Below, one piece after another: positions 38,277 to 50,400 of a stretch of 64,000 bases of DNA (positions are counted from its first letter, which is position 1; each line of letters begins with the position of its first letter). The position numbers and the translations under genes were made by a program. The DNA is from Trochalopteron elliotii (Eukaryota; Chordata; Aves; Passeriformes; Leiothrichidae): NCBI GenBank assembly GCA_024734555.1, contig JANPWX010000651.1, forward strand, positions 1,387,377 to 1,451,376, read 5' to 3'. The notes under the pieces are model-generated. The model did not search any database and was not told where the DNA came from. It worked only from the letters and a program-made list of their open reading frames with translations.

Positions 38277-38284
38277 ATGCAAAT
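38277..38284 (+). promoter_or_regulatory. Exact POU octamer
   Basis: ATGCAAAT occurs here, 180 bases before the G-quadruplex motif and about 420 bases before the homeodomain cluster at 38690-38950. It is one of 13 exact octamers counted in the window. A lone octamer is weak evidence for function. Confidence 0.3.
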
Positions 38285-38460
38285 CCTCCTTGTGCTCCCA
38301 TGGCCCTTTTTTCCCCCCTTCTTTCCTTTTAATTCTAGATTTGAAAATAAAATGCGAGCTGGCTGCACAGAGATCTCTCATGTGTGCAACTTCCAATTGT
38401 GGCAAATTGGAACTGTCGATGCAAGCAGCTCAGATTTATTTATATATTTAAGAGGAAGGA

Positions 38461-38484
38461 GGGAGGAGAGGGAAAGGGAGGGGG
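38461..38484 (+). other. G-quadruplex motif in a purine tract
   Basis: GGG, GGG, GGG and GGGGG are separated by loops of six, three and one bases within a longer run of A and G (about 38450-38486). The short loops favour a stable quadruplex. No promoter or gene is evident next to it. Confidence 0.65.
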
Positions 38485-38689
38485 AGATGTTCGTGGTGGA
38501 AAGGAAAAAGAAAAATAACAAATCCAAGCAAAAAGGGATTTGAATCTCAAATACTGCTCCCTGGCCCATATTACCCAAATCCCTCCAGTCTTGTCCATGG
38601 CTGCATCTTGCCTAGTTAAAAACAACAAGCAAAAGATCAAAAACATTTTTTTTCCCCCCACAACAGTAAGAGTTGTGGAGTTTTGCAGA

Positions 38690-38950
38690 TGCCATTAGGC
38701 AACTGAAGTCTAACACCGAGACTGATGCAATTAATACTTCGTGCTTCAAAACATTAACATAGCTATTTATATAAATTAGTAACCTTAAGCCCAGGCGGTA
38801 GCATTATTACAGCATTACTAATTAAATCACAATAAGCTTAGTTTGCGGTACTATTAATTATGAAGCTGACATAGTGATATTGGAGATCTGATTGGCCTAT
38901 TGTCAGTCATTACCCGATCAGTAATGAACCAGACAGGCAATGAAAATCAA
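38690..38950. promoter_or_regulatory. Candidate conserved non-coding element, homeodomain motif cluster
   Basis: The block has no ORF of 60 codons and is packed with homeodomain cores: CAATTAAT near 38728, AATTAG near 38775, TAATTA at 38819-38824 and ATTAATTA at 38853-38860. TCATTAC at 38907-38913 and its exact reverse complement GTAATGA at 38921-38927 flank a 7-base spacer, an arrangement suited to a paired-site factor. Several CpGs are kept (ACCGAG, TTCGTG, GGCGGT, TGCGGT, CCGATC). Together this is the strongest homeodomain-type enhancer candidate in the window. Conservation and activity are inferred. Confidence 0.45.
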
Positions 38951-39070
38951 AGCTGATGCTCCAGCAGTGCTGTTCCCAGTTCCCAGGAAGAAGGGCCACC
39001 ATTCCAGCAGAGGAAGCCTCAGCATCCTCCATTAAAGCAGGCAGGCAGCATGAACAGAGCCTGGGGCCAT

Positions 39071-39104
39071 GGGGAGGTGTGTGGGGGAGGTGTGTGGGGG
39101 AGGT
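39071..39104 (+). repeat. Short G-rich tandem repeat, 13-bp unit x 2.6
   Basis: The unit GGGGAGGTGTGTG occurs twice in full and then in part. The G runs are spaced by eight bases, just beyond the usual G-quadruplex loop limit. Confidence 0.8.
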
Positions 39105-39654
39105 TCTCTCCTGCCTTGTCTGCAGTTCTCAGATCCAGGAGGAAAAGTTACTCTTTCCTATGGATAATGAAGAAGTCCTGGGCTTCTTTAGTGAGAGCAA
39201 GTGAACAAAGCTTTGTCACTTCTAGTGGAGTCTCTTGTTGGAGTGGATTAGAAAATACCCTTCAGAGACTTCTTTATGGCTAGGTTAGTCTAGGTAAGAA
39301 CATTGATGTGGCTAGTCTGTTGTGGGCACCTTTGTCATAATTTATAAAGGACTTTTCATAAAGACCTGTCCAAATGTCTTTTTTAATGAAAAGGGCAGCA
39401 GGACAAAGCCACCATCTCAGGGAACTGAGATGCAGGCAAATAGTGCTGTGCCATGGGCAAGGGGAAAGGAGGGGCTGTCAACATCAACCCAGAGGTGCAA
39501 ATGGGGAGCAGAGGCTGTAGGGCTTTACACTGGTTGTGTTCCCCATCAAACACAGCACAGTCTGCCAGTGCTGAGGCTGAGGAAAGACACAGGTTGGTGA
39601 CAGGAGGCTGAAGAGAAGAAGGCCAAGGTCAGGAAGCCATCAACCTCATAGGCT

Positions 39655-39700
39655 GGACCTACCTAGTCCAACTTAGTTAATTCTGTCATTCTGTGAACAC
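39655..39700 (+). mobile_element. Possible degenerate CR1 3' end
   Basis: The end of this block, CCTAGTCCAACTTAG followed by two near copies of ATTCTGTSA, resembles the CR1 tail in sense orientation. The upstream part is too diverged to recognise, so this may be chance. Confidence 0.3.
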
Positions 39701-40485
39701 AAGTTATTCTGAATTTTCCAATCTTTAACACAGCAGTAAGAGACAGAACAAGGATATCTGCACTCCAGTCTTGGCCTCTGCTTTATGTGGGTGATGAGTT
39801 TACTCAGAACAAGAGGTTTGGCCTGGGAAACCCTAAAAAGTGCTGCTTCCACAGTTATTTGGTGTTTCACTCTTCCAGCAAGACACCTAGCCATAGTACT
39901 CTCTCCTGTGTTACAGCAGTTCTCCTGCACAGCCAGAGATTCTTGGAGCAAAGAACCCATAAAACAGCAGGAATACACTCGGTGACAGCCTGTGCATGTT
40001 TCATTAAGGTAAGAGCAAGTGATTGACAGGTGTCAGTTTTGTCTGCACCTGACTCTCGTTTCCTGATGGACCTAAAATGATGAGTATGCCACAGAAATGG
40101 AAGTAAGCCAGCTGTCTTCCACTCCTGTTTATCCACAACAAAGATTCAAAGCAATAAAACACTCAGAGTTTGAGAGCAGGAGGGCAGATCCTTCTCCCTG
40201 ATTCATAGTTATCATCTCAGCTTCTGCCCACAAAAGGGAACCTTTTCTGAAAAACAAAGCAAAACAATCACTCAGGCAGGAGGAAAACTATCATGGAAAG
40301 ATCTGGTAGCATGGAAAAATCAGCTCAACTGATGGAATTGAGGAGAGGGCAAAGGTCTTGCTCAGGTTTTGCACAAGCTAAAGGATTTGCAAGGTCCTGA
40401 GAAATTGGGGATCACCACTGGCCATTGGAGAAATGGCAGATACCAGCCCTCACTGCCAGCTGATAGATTCCTCATCCATCTCCAG

Positions 40486-40514
40486 CCTAAGGGAGGCTTT
40501 TTCCCTCCCTTAGG
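40486..40514. repeat. Perfect hairpin, 11-bp stem and 7-base loop
   Basis: CCTAAGGGAGG at 40486-40496 pairs exactly with CCTCCCTTAGG at 40504-40514 around the loop CTTTTTC. The stem is GC-rich, so a transcript would fold stably. No gene or RNA family is recognised around it. Confidence 0.75.
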
Positions 40515-41093
40515 GAAATGGGCAGAAGGATGCTGCAGGTCGTATTTCTACCCCACACTGCTTAATGCGTGATGGCCCGCATCAGAAGCTGCTCTGTGCT
40601 CACAAACCAGATCTTGCTGGCACCTTTTCTCAGCATCAGTCTTGAAACACTGACCTGTAGCAACAACAAAGAAAGAAAACCTTGGTCTATCTGAAGAAAA
40701 ACACAAAAACACAAAGAAAATGCAACCCCTAAATTAAACAGCACTAGGCTCTCAGGACAGGTCTCAAGGTGTAAGTCCCTTCAGTTTTTAAGGTCACAGA
40801 GCTGATAGGGATTTTCTTAGTGCTGCAGCATGTAGGGCTACAGCTACATGTTCAGGGGAGCACAGCATTGTCTGCCATAAATGACATCTCTTTCAAGAGA
40901 GCCCTGGATTCTCCACCAGCTGAGGTTGTGACCCATCTTATGCCCTGATGAGAGAGCTCCTGGAGCCACAACCCCAAATCCATGGGTATTTTGCAAGGAT
41001 TAGGCTGTTCACACTAGCTACAAACGAAAGGATGGATGCACTCCTTCCCTAGGTACTGACTTGTCGAGGTTTGTGTTCCTGCTGTTGCATAGG

Positions 41094-41108
41094 TCAGCAG
41101 ATGGCACT
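41094..41108 (+). promoter_or_regulatory. CTCF-like motif
   Basis: TCAGCAGATGGCACT matches the CTCF core pattern CCASYAGRKGGCRSY at 14 of 15 positions, differing only in the first base. CTCF sites mark insulators and chromatin-loop anchors, and orientation matters; this one reads on the plus strand. Binding is inferred only. Confidence 0.35.
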
Positions 41109-44100
41109 GCTACATTTAGACTTACAGGGTTTTTTTTCTTCTTAACGTGCAAGTGTGTCTTTTTCTAGGAGAAATGCTGCATTGCTGTACTGCCTTCTCA
41201 CTGCTGTTCAACTGCTCAAAGTCCAGTGCTTCCCGGGCTGCTCACAGCCCCCCTGACCACGAGCTGCTGTTGGAACTGGGGACTCTTTGCAGGTCGGATT
41301 TGGACAAGTCTGTTCCAGGACAAGTAGAAAGACTATTATTCTTATTATATTCAATTTCTACAGTGCAGGCTGCTTTTCCAGAATTACCACTTAATAAAGG
41401 TGTGCTGTGACAATGGCAGTATCTTCAGCATTTCAGGGTGCTGAGATGATGCCTAGGAATGGCTGTGGTGGCTCAATTCCCCCTAGACCAACACCTGATC
41501 TTCTATCAGTGGCAATAAGGGGATGCTTAAGGAACAATAAGTACAGGAACAGCAGGGTGACCTGTCCCCTTAAGAGCGCCCCAGCCATTTTCACCCTGGG
41601 GTTATCCTGCTGAATGCAATATCTCTGCTGTGCCCTTATTCTCCTGAAGGCCACCTTGCTGATAGTAACCACAACATCCCTTAACAAGGAGCTCTACTGT
41701 CAAACAACCTGTTGTATGAAGAATACACCATTTTTTTTTCTGGCTTTGAGCCTGGTTCCTGTTAGTTCCATTTCATGGTCTTGAGGATATTTAGCGTTCA
41801 AGGGAGGGAGTGATCCTTCCCACTTTCTTCATGCCACTGACAGCTTTGTAGCCCCTTGTCACTCCCCATCAGTTGCTGAAGAAGCCAGAACACATGGAAG
41901 AGAGAGGGGTGAGAAGCAAGGACAAGCTCAGACAGCAAGCAGCACAAAGCAGGGACCATGAGATGGTCTCAGCTCTCTACAGCCACGCCTTCAGGCAGGT
42001 TCTGTCCTATTCCAACAATGATGGGGTGGGAGGGAGGCAGGGGATGGGCCTGGGCAAGACAGGGCTGCTGATCATAATCCATAAGGGAAGATACGAAGCC
42101 ACTTTGCTGGAAGTGTTGCCAGGCTAGCCTACAGCATGGCTCAGAGCCAGAGCTGCTCGGAACATGAGCAGGTGCCTGAAGACATTGGCAGGCATTCTAA
42201 GGAGGTAAAGACTGAGAGCAAAGAAGAACAGGAATACCACGGGAGAGACTTAAGCACATTTAGGCTTAATTTGAATGGGAAGACCCTGGAGGAATACCTG
42301 CTCTGGCAATCCCCAGACTGGGGCCGGAATCAGAAGAAGCAGCTGCTTATCTAAGGCTGAGCTGGGAGCTGTCAGAGTCCAAGGAAGTTGGTAAGTAGCT
42401 ATCAGTGAACACCAAGAGCCCTTGAGGAGCAGGAACACTCCAAAGCAGCAAAGACAGTGCATTTGGAAGGAAGCCTCAGTAGTGTCTCAATAAAATTTTT
42501 GTTCTTTCCACTTTATGGTCAAGGAGTTGCTTTCGCCCCAGAGAGCAGGGAAAGCCAGCTGCTCTCTGAGAGCTAGTGCAGGTGGTTAGGGAGAGTCAGG
42601 TGGCTGCAGACACAACACACAGAGGTTTTCAGCAAGGCTGTTGCAGCCTTGTGATGTGATATGTGGGTTCACAGTACCCAGTCTCAAAGTAAGGTCCTGT
42701 GGCTAAAGCAACATTCTAATAGAGTCCATCTCCCAGTGGCATCCTGAGGGATAGGGCTACTAAATGATCCTTTGTCTCCCAAGGGGTATTGCTCTGGAAG
42801 AAGCTAGTCGAGGACCTTTGCTGTGCACTTCTGGCAAGGTGAATGAAACCTGGGTGTTGCCCTAAGCGTCCTGGATGTCTGCTCAAGGGCCATGGGAGCA
42901 GCACCCCAGGGAGATGCTGCAGTGCTCAGAAATGTAGAAAGTAGAAGCAAGGATTTAAAAGAAGAGAGAGAGGTCTTGGGAAGAGTGTAACAAAACACAT
43001 CTCCAGACATCAGAAGGGTGAATATAAAGGATGATTTCATCCAAGGCTGGGCAAAGGAATCCTGTGAGGCATGTGGGAAGAGACAAGACTGCATTTAAAC
43101 AGTCCTACTGTGTCAGTGCCACAAGCCCAGGGAGACCCAGCAGCCCCACAGAACAAATAGCCAGCATTGCCTTGAGGCTTCTGTAGCTCTTAAAAACATC
43201 AAACACCATGACAGGCATGAACTGCCAATGCAAAAGGACACCTTTCAGCCCCTTGGATGGGGACAAAGTACCCTGCATAGCCAAGCACATCCAAGGATTC
43301 CTCAATTTCTTGGAAGGTCCTTGCTCACCCTCTTGCACCACTTTCCTGTTTTAATTTGCAGATTACAGGAGCAGGAAGGAGTACAGGAGCCAAAGGATTC
43401 TGTCAGGCTGCGTTGAAAGCAACAGCAGCCACTGTAGCAGCAGACAGAACCCAATCAGAAATGACCTCACCAAGCTGCTCATCTTCTTCATGCATTTTCA
43501 TTCCTGGCAAAAGCCCTGCCAAGCCAGAGAGTTCTCTGAACAGGCCAGGCAAGAGCAGCCAGCACACAGGAGGAAGCCACCGTCACTGCAGCTGCTCATT
43601 AGAACTGGGAGAGAAGGCTGAGCACAGGAGTCAGGACTGTTTTTAAGCACCCTGGGCAGATCTTAGAAAACACAAGGTGGGCATAAAAACATGCACTGTG
43701 ATTTCACAGATGATTACAGTTCTGAATCAGGCTGCTGAAGGAAGGAAGGCAGGAGCTGTGATATTAAATGAAAGGCTGCACAGAGAACCATTGCCAAGCA
43801 GAAATAGTTTTAGGGTACCTGGAAGGCATCACTGTTTTTAATCCTTGCAAGAGATTTTTACAAGAAACAAGATGTTGCTTTGCTTTGTTTTGTTCTCCCT
43901 TGAGATGGGATTCAGATGCAATGCTGGAATATAGATTTCACCCAGCCTGGCATTTTGGGTAATCTCGTATTGAAACTCTACAAGTGTTGAGGACTGGATC
44001 CTGATTCAGACCTCATTGCTCAGATATGAACTCAGAGTGGGTTTGGAAGGAGGTTTGGTTTGATGCCAGCCCCTGCACACAGGGAAGCATGGAGGTTGGC

Positions 44101-45650
44101 AAACACAGTCAAAAAAACCCCACAAAGACACCAACTTAATACAGCTACAGATTTAAATTCATCTTGGACTCCAAGACATTGAAAACTGTGTGAAACAACT
44201 CTAGGCTTGCTTGACAGAAGATGGAAATGGTGAAGAAAATGTCAAAAGTAAATTGAAACTGGAAGCCAGTTCTCTAGAAAGCAGACAAAAAGAGAATTTG
44301 GAGGACCAAGAGCTGAATATTTGAGTCTTATAACAGCAAGCAGTGACTGTGCTCATGCCATGGGGATGGGCACTGAGCTCTGTGTCCCTCCAGTCCTGAC
44401 TTCCCACACACCCGAGAACAGGGGACTGTTTAGGGCACACAATACTGGTTTCCTCCTTGTCCATATACCTTTACAGACTGAGCTTCCCAGGGAACTGGGG
44501 AGACTCCTGGGTCCCACAGTTTGAATAATTCCAATGTGAGAACACCAATCCTCAACAAAGACCTGTGCCCAGACAAGCTGTGATGCCCTAGAGCACATTA
44601 CTTGATCAAAAGATTACTAAAATAGTACTGGATAGGAGACAGGCACTGGCAAGGCAGCATCCAGCTTTTGACAAATCCATGGATAAGCTGACATTGACTA
44701 AAGTTTCCCAAACCTCCACCTAAACTTCAAGCTTCAACTCAAAATGCTGATTCCAAGGCATTTGCTTATGGCATAAATTCCTCCTCACTGCCCTGTCTCC
44801 ATGCAGCTGTTCTGCATTTTCTGCTTCTCTCCATCTCCCAGCTGGGCTTGCAACAGCAATAATGTCTTGTTAATATGAGGTCTTCTTGTCCAGAAGGACT
44901 AGCACTTGTAGAAGTGAGGAACCTGGACAACATAAATGGGTCAAAGCCCAGGAAAATTATGACACCGCCCTACAAGCAAAGCCCATGTGTCAGGAGTAGG
45001 ATGAGGGCACAGAAGAAAAACAAGTTAGGAAGTGAGTGGAAAAAAAAGGAGGGGCTTTGCTGGGTGATGAGGAAAGACGACACATGCCTTTGGTCACCAG
45101 GAAAAGTAGGTTAGTGAAAAGAGGGGAGGAAAACCAGCTTCAGGATTTGGGATCTTCTTCCATCAAATTGTAAAATTCCTGTAGGTATGGCATTAACTGG
45201 CATATGATACTAAACTGTCATTCCAGCCACTGTATGCTTTTATCATTCTCTTAGCTCCCTCGGGTAGCCTACTGGCCCTTTAGGCCCTGACTGTGTCACC
45301 CCAGCAGCTCTGTGCCACCTGCCCCAACCTCCAGCTGCCTTCCAGCAAATCAGTCCCAGCAGTTGCCCAGAGGCAACTGGCAGAAAAGGAAGAGAGAGGG
45401 AGGAGGGATTATTTTGGCCTTTTTTCAAAGCAGGACAAGTGCTTAGTGTTAATATGCAGACTGCCTGTATATCTATCTCAATTATATACCTCCCACAGGG
45501 GCCTATTACTGGTACCCTGGGCAGCCAACATGTGTCAGCAGAGCAAACATCGAAAGCTATCCCAATGTACTCCAAAAATAAAAAGCAGAGAAAGCAGGAC
45601 AAGAGCCTGTCAAAAGCTGCTTCTTTTCTCCCCTGCCCCTTCCCCATGTG

Positions 45651-47400
45651 GTTTTCAGGTCTAGCTGCCAGGCCTATGCCTTAGCACTTTAACGTGTGCA
45701 TGAAATTGCGATCGCCCCTGTCTCTCCCTGCATGATGGAAATTGGGAAATTAGCATTGCCCCATCACAGCTCATACAAGTTCATGTTACAATTCAATGTT
45801 GTTTTTATAAATGGTTGATTGGAGATTGGAAGATGGAGAAAAAAATGGAGCTTGGAAAGGAAGAAGTGTTTTTCCAGTACAAGATTTTTGGTGTACTGAT
45901 TCCTCCCTGACACACGAATTATTCCCACAGCCTGGGTACCTGAAAGGCAGAAAAAAATTAAAAAATCCTTAAAAACATATAAACCTTACCCTCAACAGAG
46001 ACTTGCATCCTGAAAGAGGCAAAAAAATCCATGCAGCCTAAACACTTCTGCACTTTTGTTATTAAGTTCCATTTAAAGGTGCTCAGAAACAGCCACAGTG
46101 GAGAACAACACAAACCCAAAGATGGATCAGTTTGGTGAAGTGGGTCTTGGAATTGATTGACTTCACTTTTAGTAATGCCTTTTAACTCCTGCATCTTCCA
46201 CTGTCAATTGCTTCCTCACTCCACAGACATTTGCATGGTACCACCAGAATAGTCACTGAGCTGAAGTTCCTGGTACAGTTTCTCACAAACGCAAAAATTG
46301 AAGAGAAATACCTTGAATGAACAAATGATGCATGGGGAAAAGCCAATTCTAGTAAATCCTTGACTGTGAATTTACTGGGAGCTGCCCAGTGGAGCTCACA
46401 GCTTCTGCTGGTTTTTTGGCCAGCACTGTCCTTGCACAGCACTGCCAAGATTGGAGCCCTGCTGAAACCTAAATGTAGAGCCACAGTTGACACCCTTCCA
46501 GTGGCAAGAGGGTTAATGGGACAGGGATGCTGTGGCACAGAAGCTAGGCAATTGTGTGTCTCTTCTCTTTTCAACTTGATTTCCTGTGATTGAGCTAGGG
46601 AGAAAAAATATTCAGAATTACTACAAATAAGTGCAAAGCATTTTGAAATGCCCAAAGAAAATCCTGGTTACAGAGCAGTCAGTTGACTTTATGTGGCCCA
46701 GAAATAGCTGCTGTCTTCACAGATGTTTTCCTGACATATTATCCCCCATATATTACTGCACCTTCTCCGAACTATCTTGCTCATCCTTTCACTGTTTGCT
46801 GTCATATCTTTCTATTATCTGAGAACATTGTATTGTTATCATTAGACTGATGCTTATCCACTCTTTGCCTTCCTTTTTATCTTACCTAGCCTGACTGCAT
46901 TTCCGACCATGCAGGAAAGTGTTTGTTGGTCTGAAGAAATTCTTTCTGGCTATAATATTTTGCACTTTCAGGTTTCTGGTTCTGATGGATAGAAAGTGTC
47001 TTTTTTTGTCTCTTGCCACATATGGAGCTCAGGCAGCAAAAAGAAGTGAGCTTCACTTTAGGGTAAAGCCCAAGGGTCAGATTTAGGCTGCTCAGTAGCT
47101 GTCACTTCTGAGATGGTTTCATATCTCTCTCCTCTTGTAATTCCTAAATCAAAGCATTTAACTCTTTTGAAAATCTGATTTATTCAAAGCATCTGATGGA
47201 GAGGCAGAAAAAAGAGTTCTTAGTGTGACAGTCTCTGTAAGAAGAAGAAACCAGATGATTTTACATTGCCATATTGCCTCAATGGGGTTCTCTTCACCTC
47301 ACATGGAACAGGAAAGCAGTAGGCTACTGCCAGACTTGGCACTGAATTCTTACTGAGCACCACAAAAGAAGTCGTATTATCTCACCTCTAGGCATCCACA
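45651..47400. other. Intergenic DNA with an enhancer-like block at 45660-45850
   Basis: The first part is AT-rich and ORF-free yet keeps AACGTG and a GCGATCGC palindrome at 45708-45715, rare in CpG-depleted vertebrate DNA. It also carries AAATTAG and ATAAATGG cores. An exact minus-strand octamer lies at 46229-46236. The minus-strand ORF at 46182-46655 (157 codons) has no recognisable domain and I do not call it a gene. Confidence 0.4.
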
Positions 47401-50400
47401 GCTCCTAGAGGGATGTGAAGATGTCCCCAGAAGTGTATGGCCATGAGATGCCACCTTCTGTTGCCCAGCTTGGCTGCCACCAGATTGGTTCATCACCAAC
47501 ATCTGTGTCTATCAGCACTAACAACCTCCTATGTGATGGACACAAACACCACAATGTCTTCAGCCTTGTGTCAGCCAGGGGCAACCCAGCTTCAGAAAAC
47601 ACTTTCCAGCCTGAAAATATCTTTCATGAGGCTGTGGAGATGTGCTTACATTACCCCAAACCTCATTATTTCCTCCATCAATTTCCCCTTTCTTGTATAA
47701 ATTAGAGTGAATTACAGTATTCATTCGGAATAATGTATAGCCACAAATGGATTCACATCAGTCAGAAAGGATACGTTTATTCATGAGCACTTGAGTGTTT
47801 ATTTCAAGAATATTAGTGGGGATAAATGAGCTTCAGAGATACTGGTGCTGTTAAGTATCTGGGAGTATTCCTCCTGGAAGTGTGCTTCAGGAATTTTTCA
47901 ATGGTTCCTATTTATTACACACAGAGTGGATTAGTGGAGCACTTCCACATGCTTACAGACAATTTTTGAATAAAGGGGTTCCTTTCCTTTAAATATGACC
48001 CTTCCATCCATCCCAGCAGTAGAAACAAGACTGTACAACATGGATGGCCACTTGTATGAGCAGTAAATCAGAAACAGGTCTTACTCATTGCAAGTAAGAG
48101 CCATTCATAGATGGAACAGCATTTGAATTTGGCAGTGCTGACTGTAGTTTGAACAGTTGTGAAACTGCAAGTAATCAACACTTTAATAAAACTCATAATC
48201 TGCTTGCAGATAGTCTGGCAAGGAGAAAACTGCTAAAGGAGCTAAATCATTTGCAGAAATCCTTTTCAGTGGATAATTTGACCAACTCCAACATGATAGT
48301 ATTCATGTGCAAAAGCTCTGAAAATCTTTTGTCAATGGCCTGCAGAAAATGACTACAGATTTCTTATGGCTATGGATCAGAGCTGCTTTCAACGTGATGT
48401 AGAGACAGTATCTGTAGAAGACACCTGTCCAAAGACATAATTTGTTTGTGCAAACCACTGAGCTTTTTGAGTTCCATGAAAACTCCTGGCTTTGCAGTGC
48501 TGCAGCAGTGCTTTGCACAAGGTCTCCAAGTTTCAAGCATGCACTTAAAGTTTAGCTGTCATGTGAGTATATCAATTTATTGCTATACTGAGTTAGATTC
48601 TGCCTGAAATCTGTAGTTACATGAGGCTACACACAGCAGAGACTCTTGTTCAATATACTTAGCTAATAGTTTACAGGGTGACTCAATAATTTAAGAGGAT
48701 TAGTAGCTGGAAATGAAGCCTTGCAGCTATGCACCACTTATTTAGTTCCACTCCAAATTTACAATCATCTGATGGTTGTTTGGTGGTCGAGATGAACTGA
48801 ATTGCCACCTCCAGACTCTTTTGTAGGAGACTGCTGTGTACTTATCACAGACATCACATCACCATCACAAATGGCTTGGCAGTGTAGCAGCTGAAAAAAT
48901 CCTGCAAGGACTGGCAGCTCAAATGTGATCTCTCTGCTAAGGCTCCACATGCAAAAGGCATGTGGGAGACAATTCTGTGGTGGGGTCCAAACATGAGGGA
49001 CCCTGATAGGGTCCCACAGGACACCTTAAACACCCTTCAGTGTTGGTGGATGGTAGCTACTGTCAATTTTGAAATGATTTAGGGAGCTGAATGGGAAAAG
49101 ATCTTTATCCCATTTGGATTGCTGGGGCAATTGAATCTTGCCAACCTCCCTTGCAACCTCTGCTCTGTGCATCAGAACCATTAGAATGCCTCATTTCAGT
49201 GAGTAAATTTCATCAACATGTATTACCATCACCTTGACCTTTAGTACTCCTTCACTTGGTTGGCTTACCATCCCACAGCTACTTCCAGGTGGGATGGTAA
49301 GGATGGATGGAAAGAGCAGGCAGCTCATCACATCATCACCTCTGAGAAAGATCAGCAGATTCTGCATCAGGAGAGAAACATTTACTGTCCCAGAGGTTAT
49401 TCCCATTTGGAGCTGCCACCTAAACAGGGAGCTGGGACGGGTCAATGGATCCTTGTGATGGATATAGGGAGGATCAGGAAGAATGGAAGGAAAACTGATG
49501 AGTATTTTTCCTTAAGGAAATGAAAGACTGCATTTTGGGCAAACAGCCAAACTGGGGTTGAATGAGTACGCAAAACATGAACAGGGGTGCTACCCTGTTT
49601 CTGCAGAGATCATTCTCTTTTCCTAGGGAACAGAGCAGAAAACTTTGAAAACATTGTTTTAGCACTTGGAAATGGATCCTCAAGAGCATTGGTAAAGAGT
49701 GTCCAGACCTGGCCTAAGAAGGGGACAACTTTGGGCAGTAACACTTGTTATGTCATCTGTAAGATGGTCTGGAGTAGCAAAGGATTTGCATGCAGGAATA
49801 GGGAGTAAATAGAGGGCAGAAGAAGCAAGCTGACAACTTTTGGCACATCAGATGAGCCCAAAGTAGCATCTTAGGAGCTGTGTAAATATCCACCCTGGGA
49901 TTCTTTATTTTTATTTCTTTATTCTCTGTTTTATATTTCTTCTGCAATCAAGAGGAACTTTTGATTTTCCTTTTCTGTGAAGAAGAGGAAAAATAAGTCA
50001 AAATGGCTTCTTTTGAGGCATTTACACCCCCTGAATTTAGAAAAGTTGTATTAAAATGACAAGGAAAGTAAAATTCAATAAAGTAAAAATAAAAATCCAT
50101 TGAAATTCCATTGGTTTTTACACATGGAGCTAATTTGCAGAAGGTGAGCAGTTAGAGCTATAGTCTATAATCCTATGGCATGCACAGCTCTATTGCAAGA
50201 GGACACTGGTCCAGCCCCACATCAGCTTGGTAAACAACATCTGGCTTTAGGACAGAGCCTCTCCCTTCTGGGAGGTAACAGCCCTCTGCCCATCCTGACT
50301 TCGCAGGGCAGCCACCTCTATGTGCTACCTGAAGAAACAGGTTCTTGTTATTTTTTGGATGCTGGCTCTCCTCCAAATTCAGCTATGCTAAAGTATCTCT

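Larger units (their letters stand above)
38961..45650. other. Intergenic non-coding DNA
   Basis: No gene is recognised. A GGGGAGGTGTGTG unit repeats 2.6 times at 39071-39104. About 39655-39700 there is a possible trace of a CR1 3' end (CTAGTCCAACTTAG then ATTCTGTCATTCTGTGA), too short to be sure. The hairpin at 40486-40514 and CTCF-like site at 41094-41108 are listed separately. At 42480-42500 an AATAAA follows an ORF-bearing stretch (41873-42354, plus), but no protein family or splice structure supports a gene. Confidence 0.5.

Noticed and set aside
39071..39104. G-quadruplex in the 13-bp tandem repeat
   Set aside because: G runs are separated by eight bases, beyond the usual seven-base loop limit, so it is recorded only as a tandem repeat.
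41873..42500. Adjacent plus-strand ORFs followed by AATAAA, looking like the end of a gene
   Set aside because: The two frames (84 and 72 codons) are not joined by visible splice sites, match no family, and AATAAA is common in AT-rich DNA.
46182..46655. 157-codon minus-strand ORF
   Set aside because: No family resemblance and composition like the other random frames.
49264..49301. microRNA gene
   Set aside because: The perfect stem stops at 13 bp and outward flanks do not pair, which is too short for a normal precursor; kept only as a hairpin.
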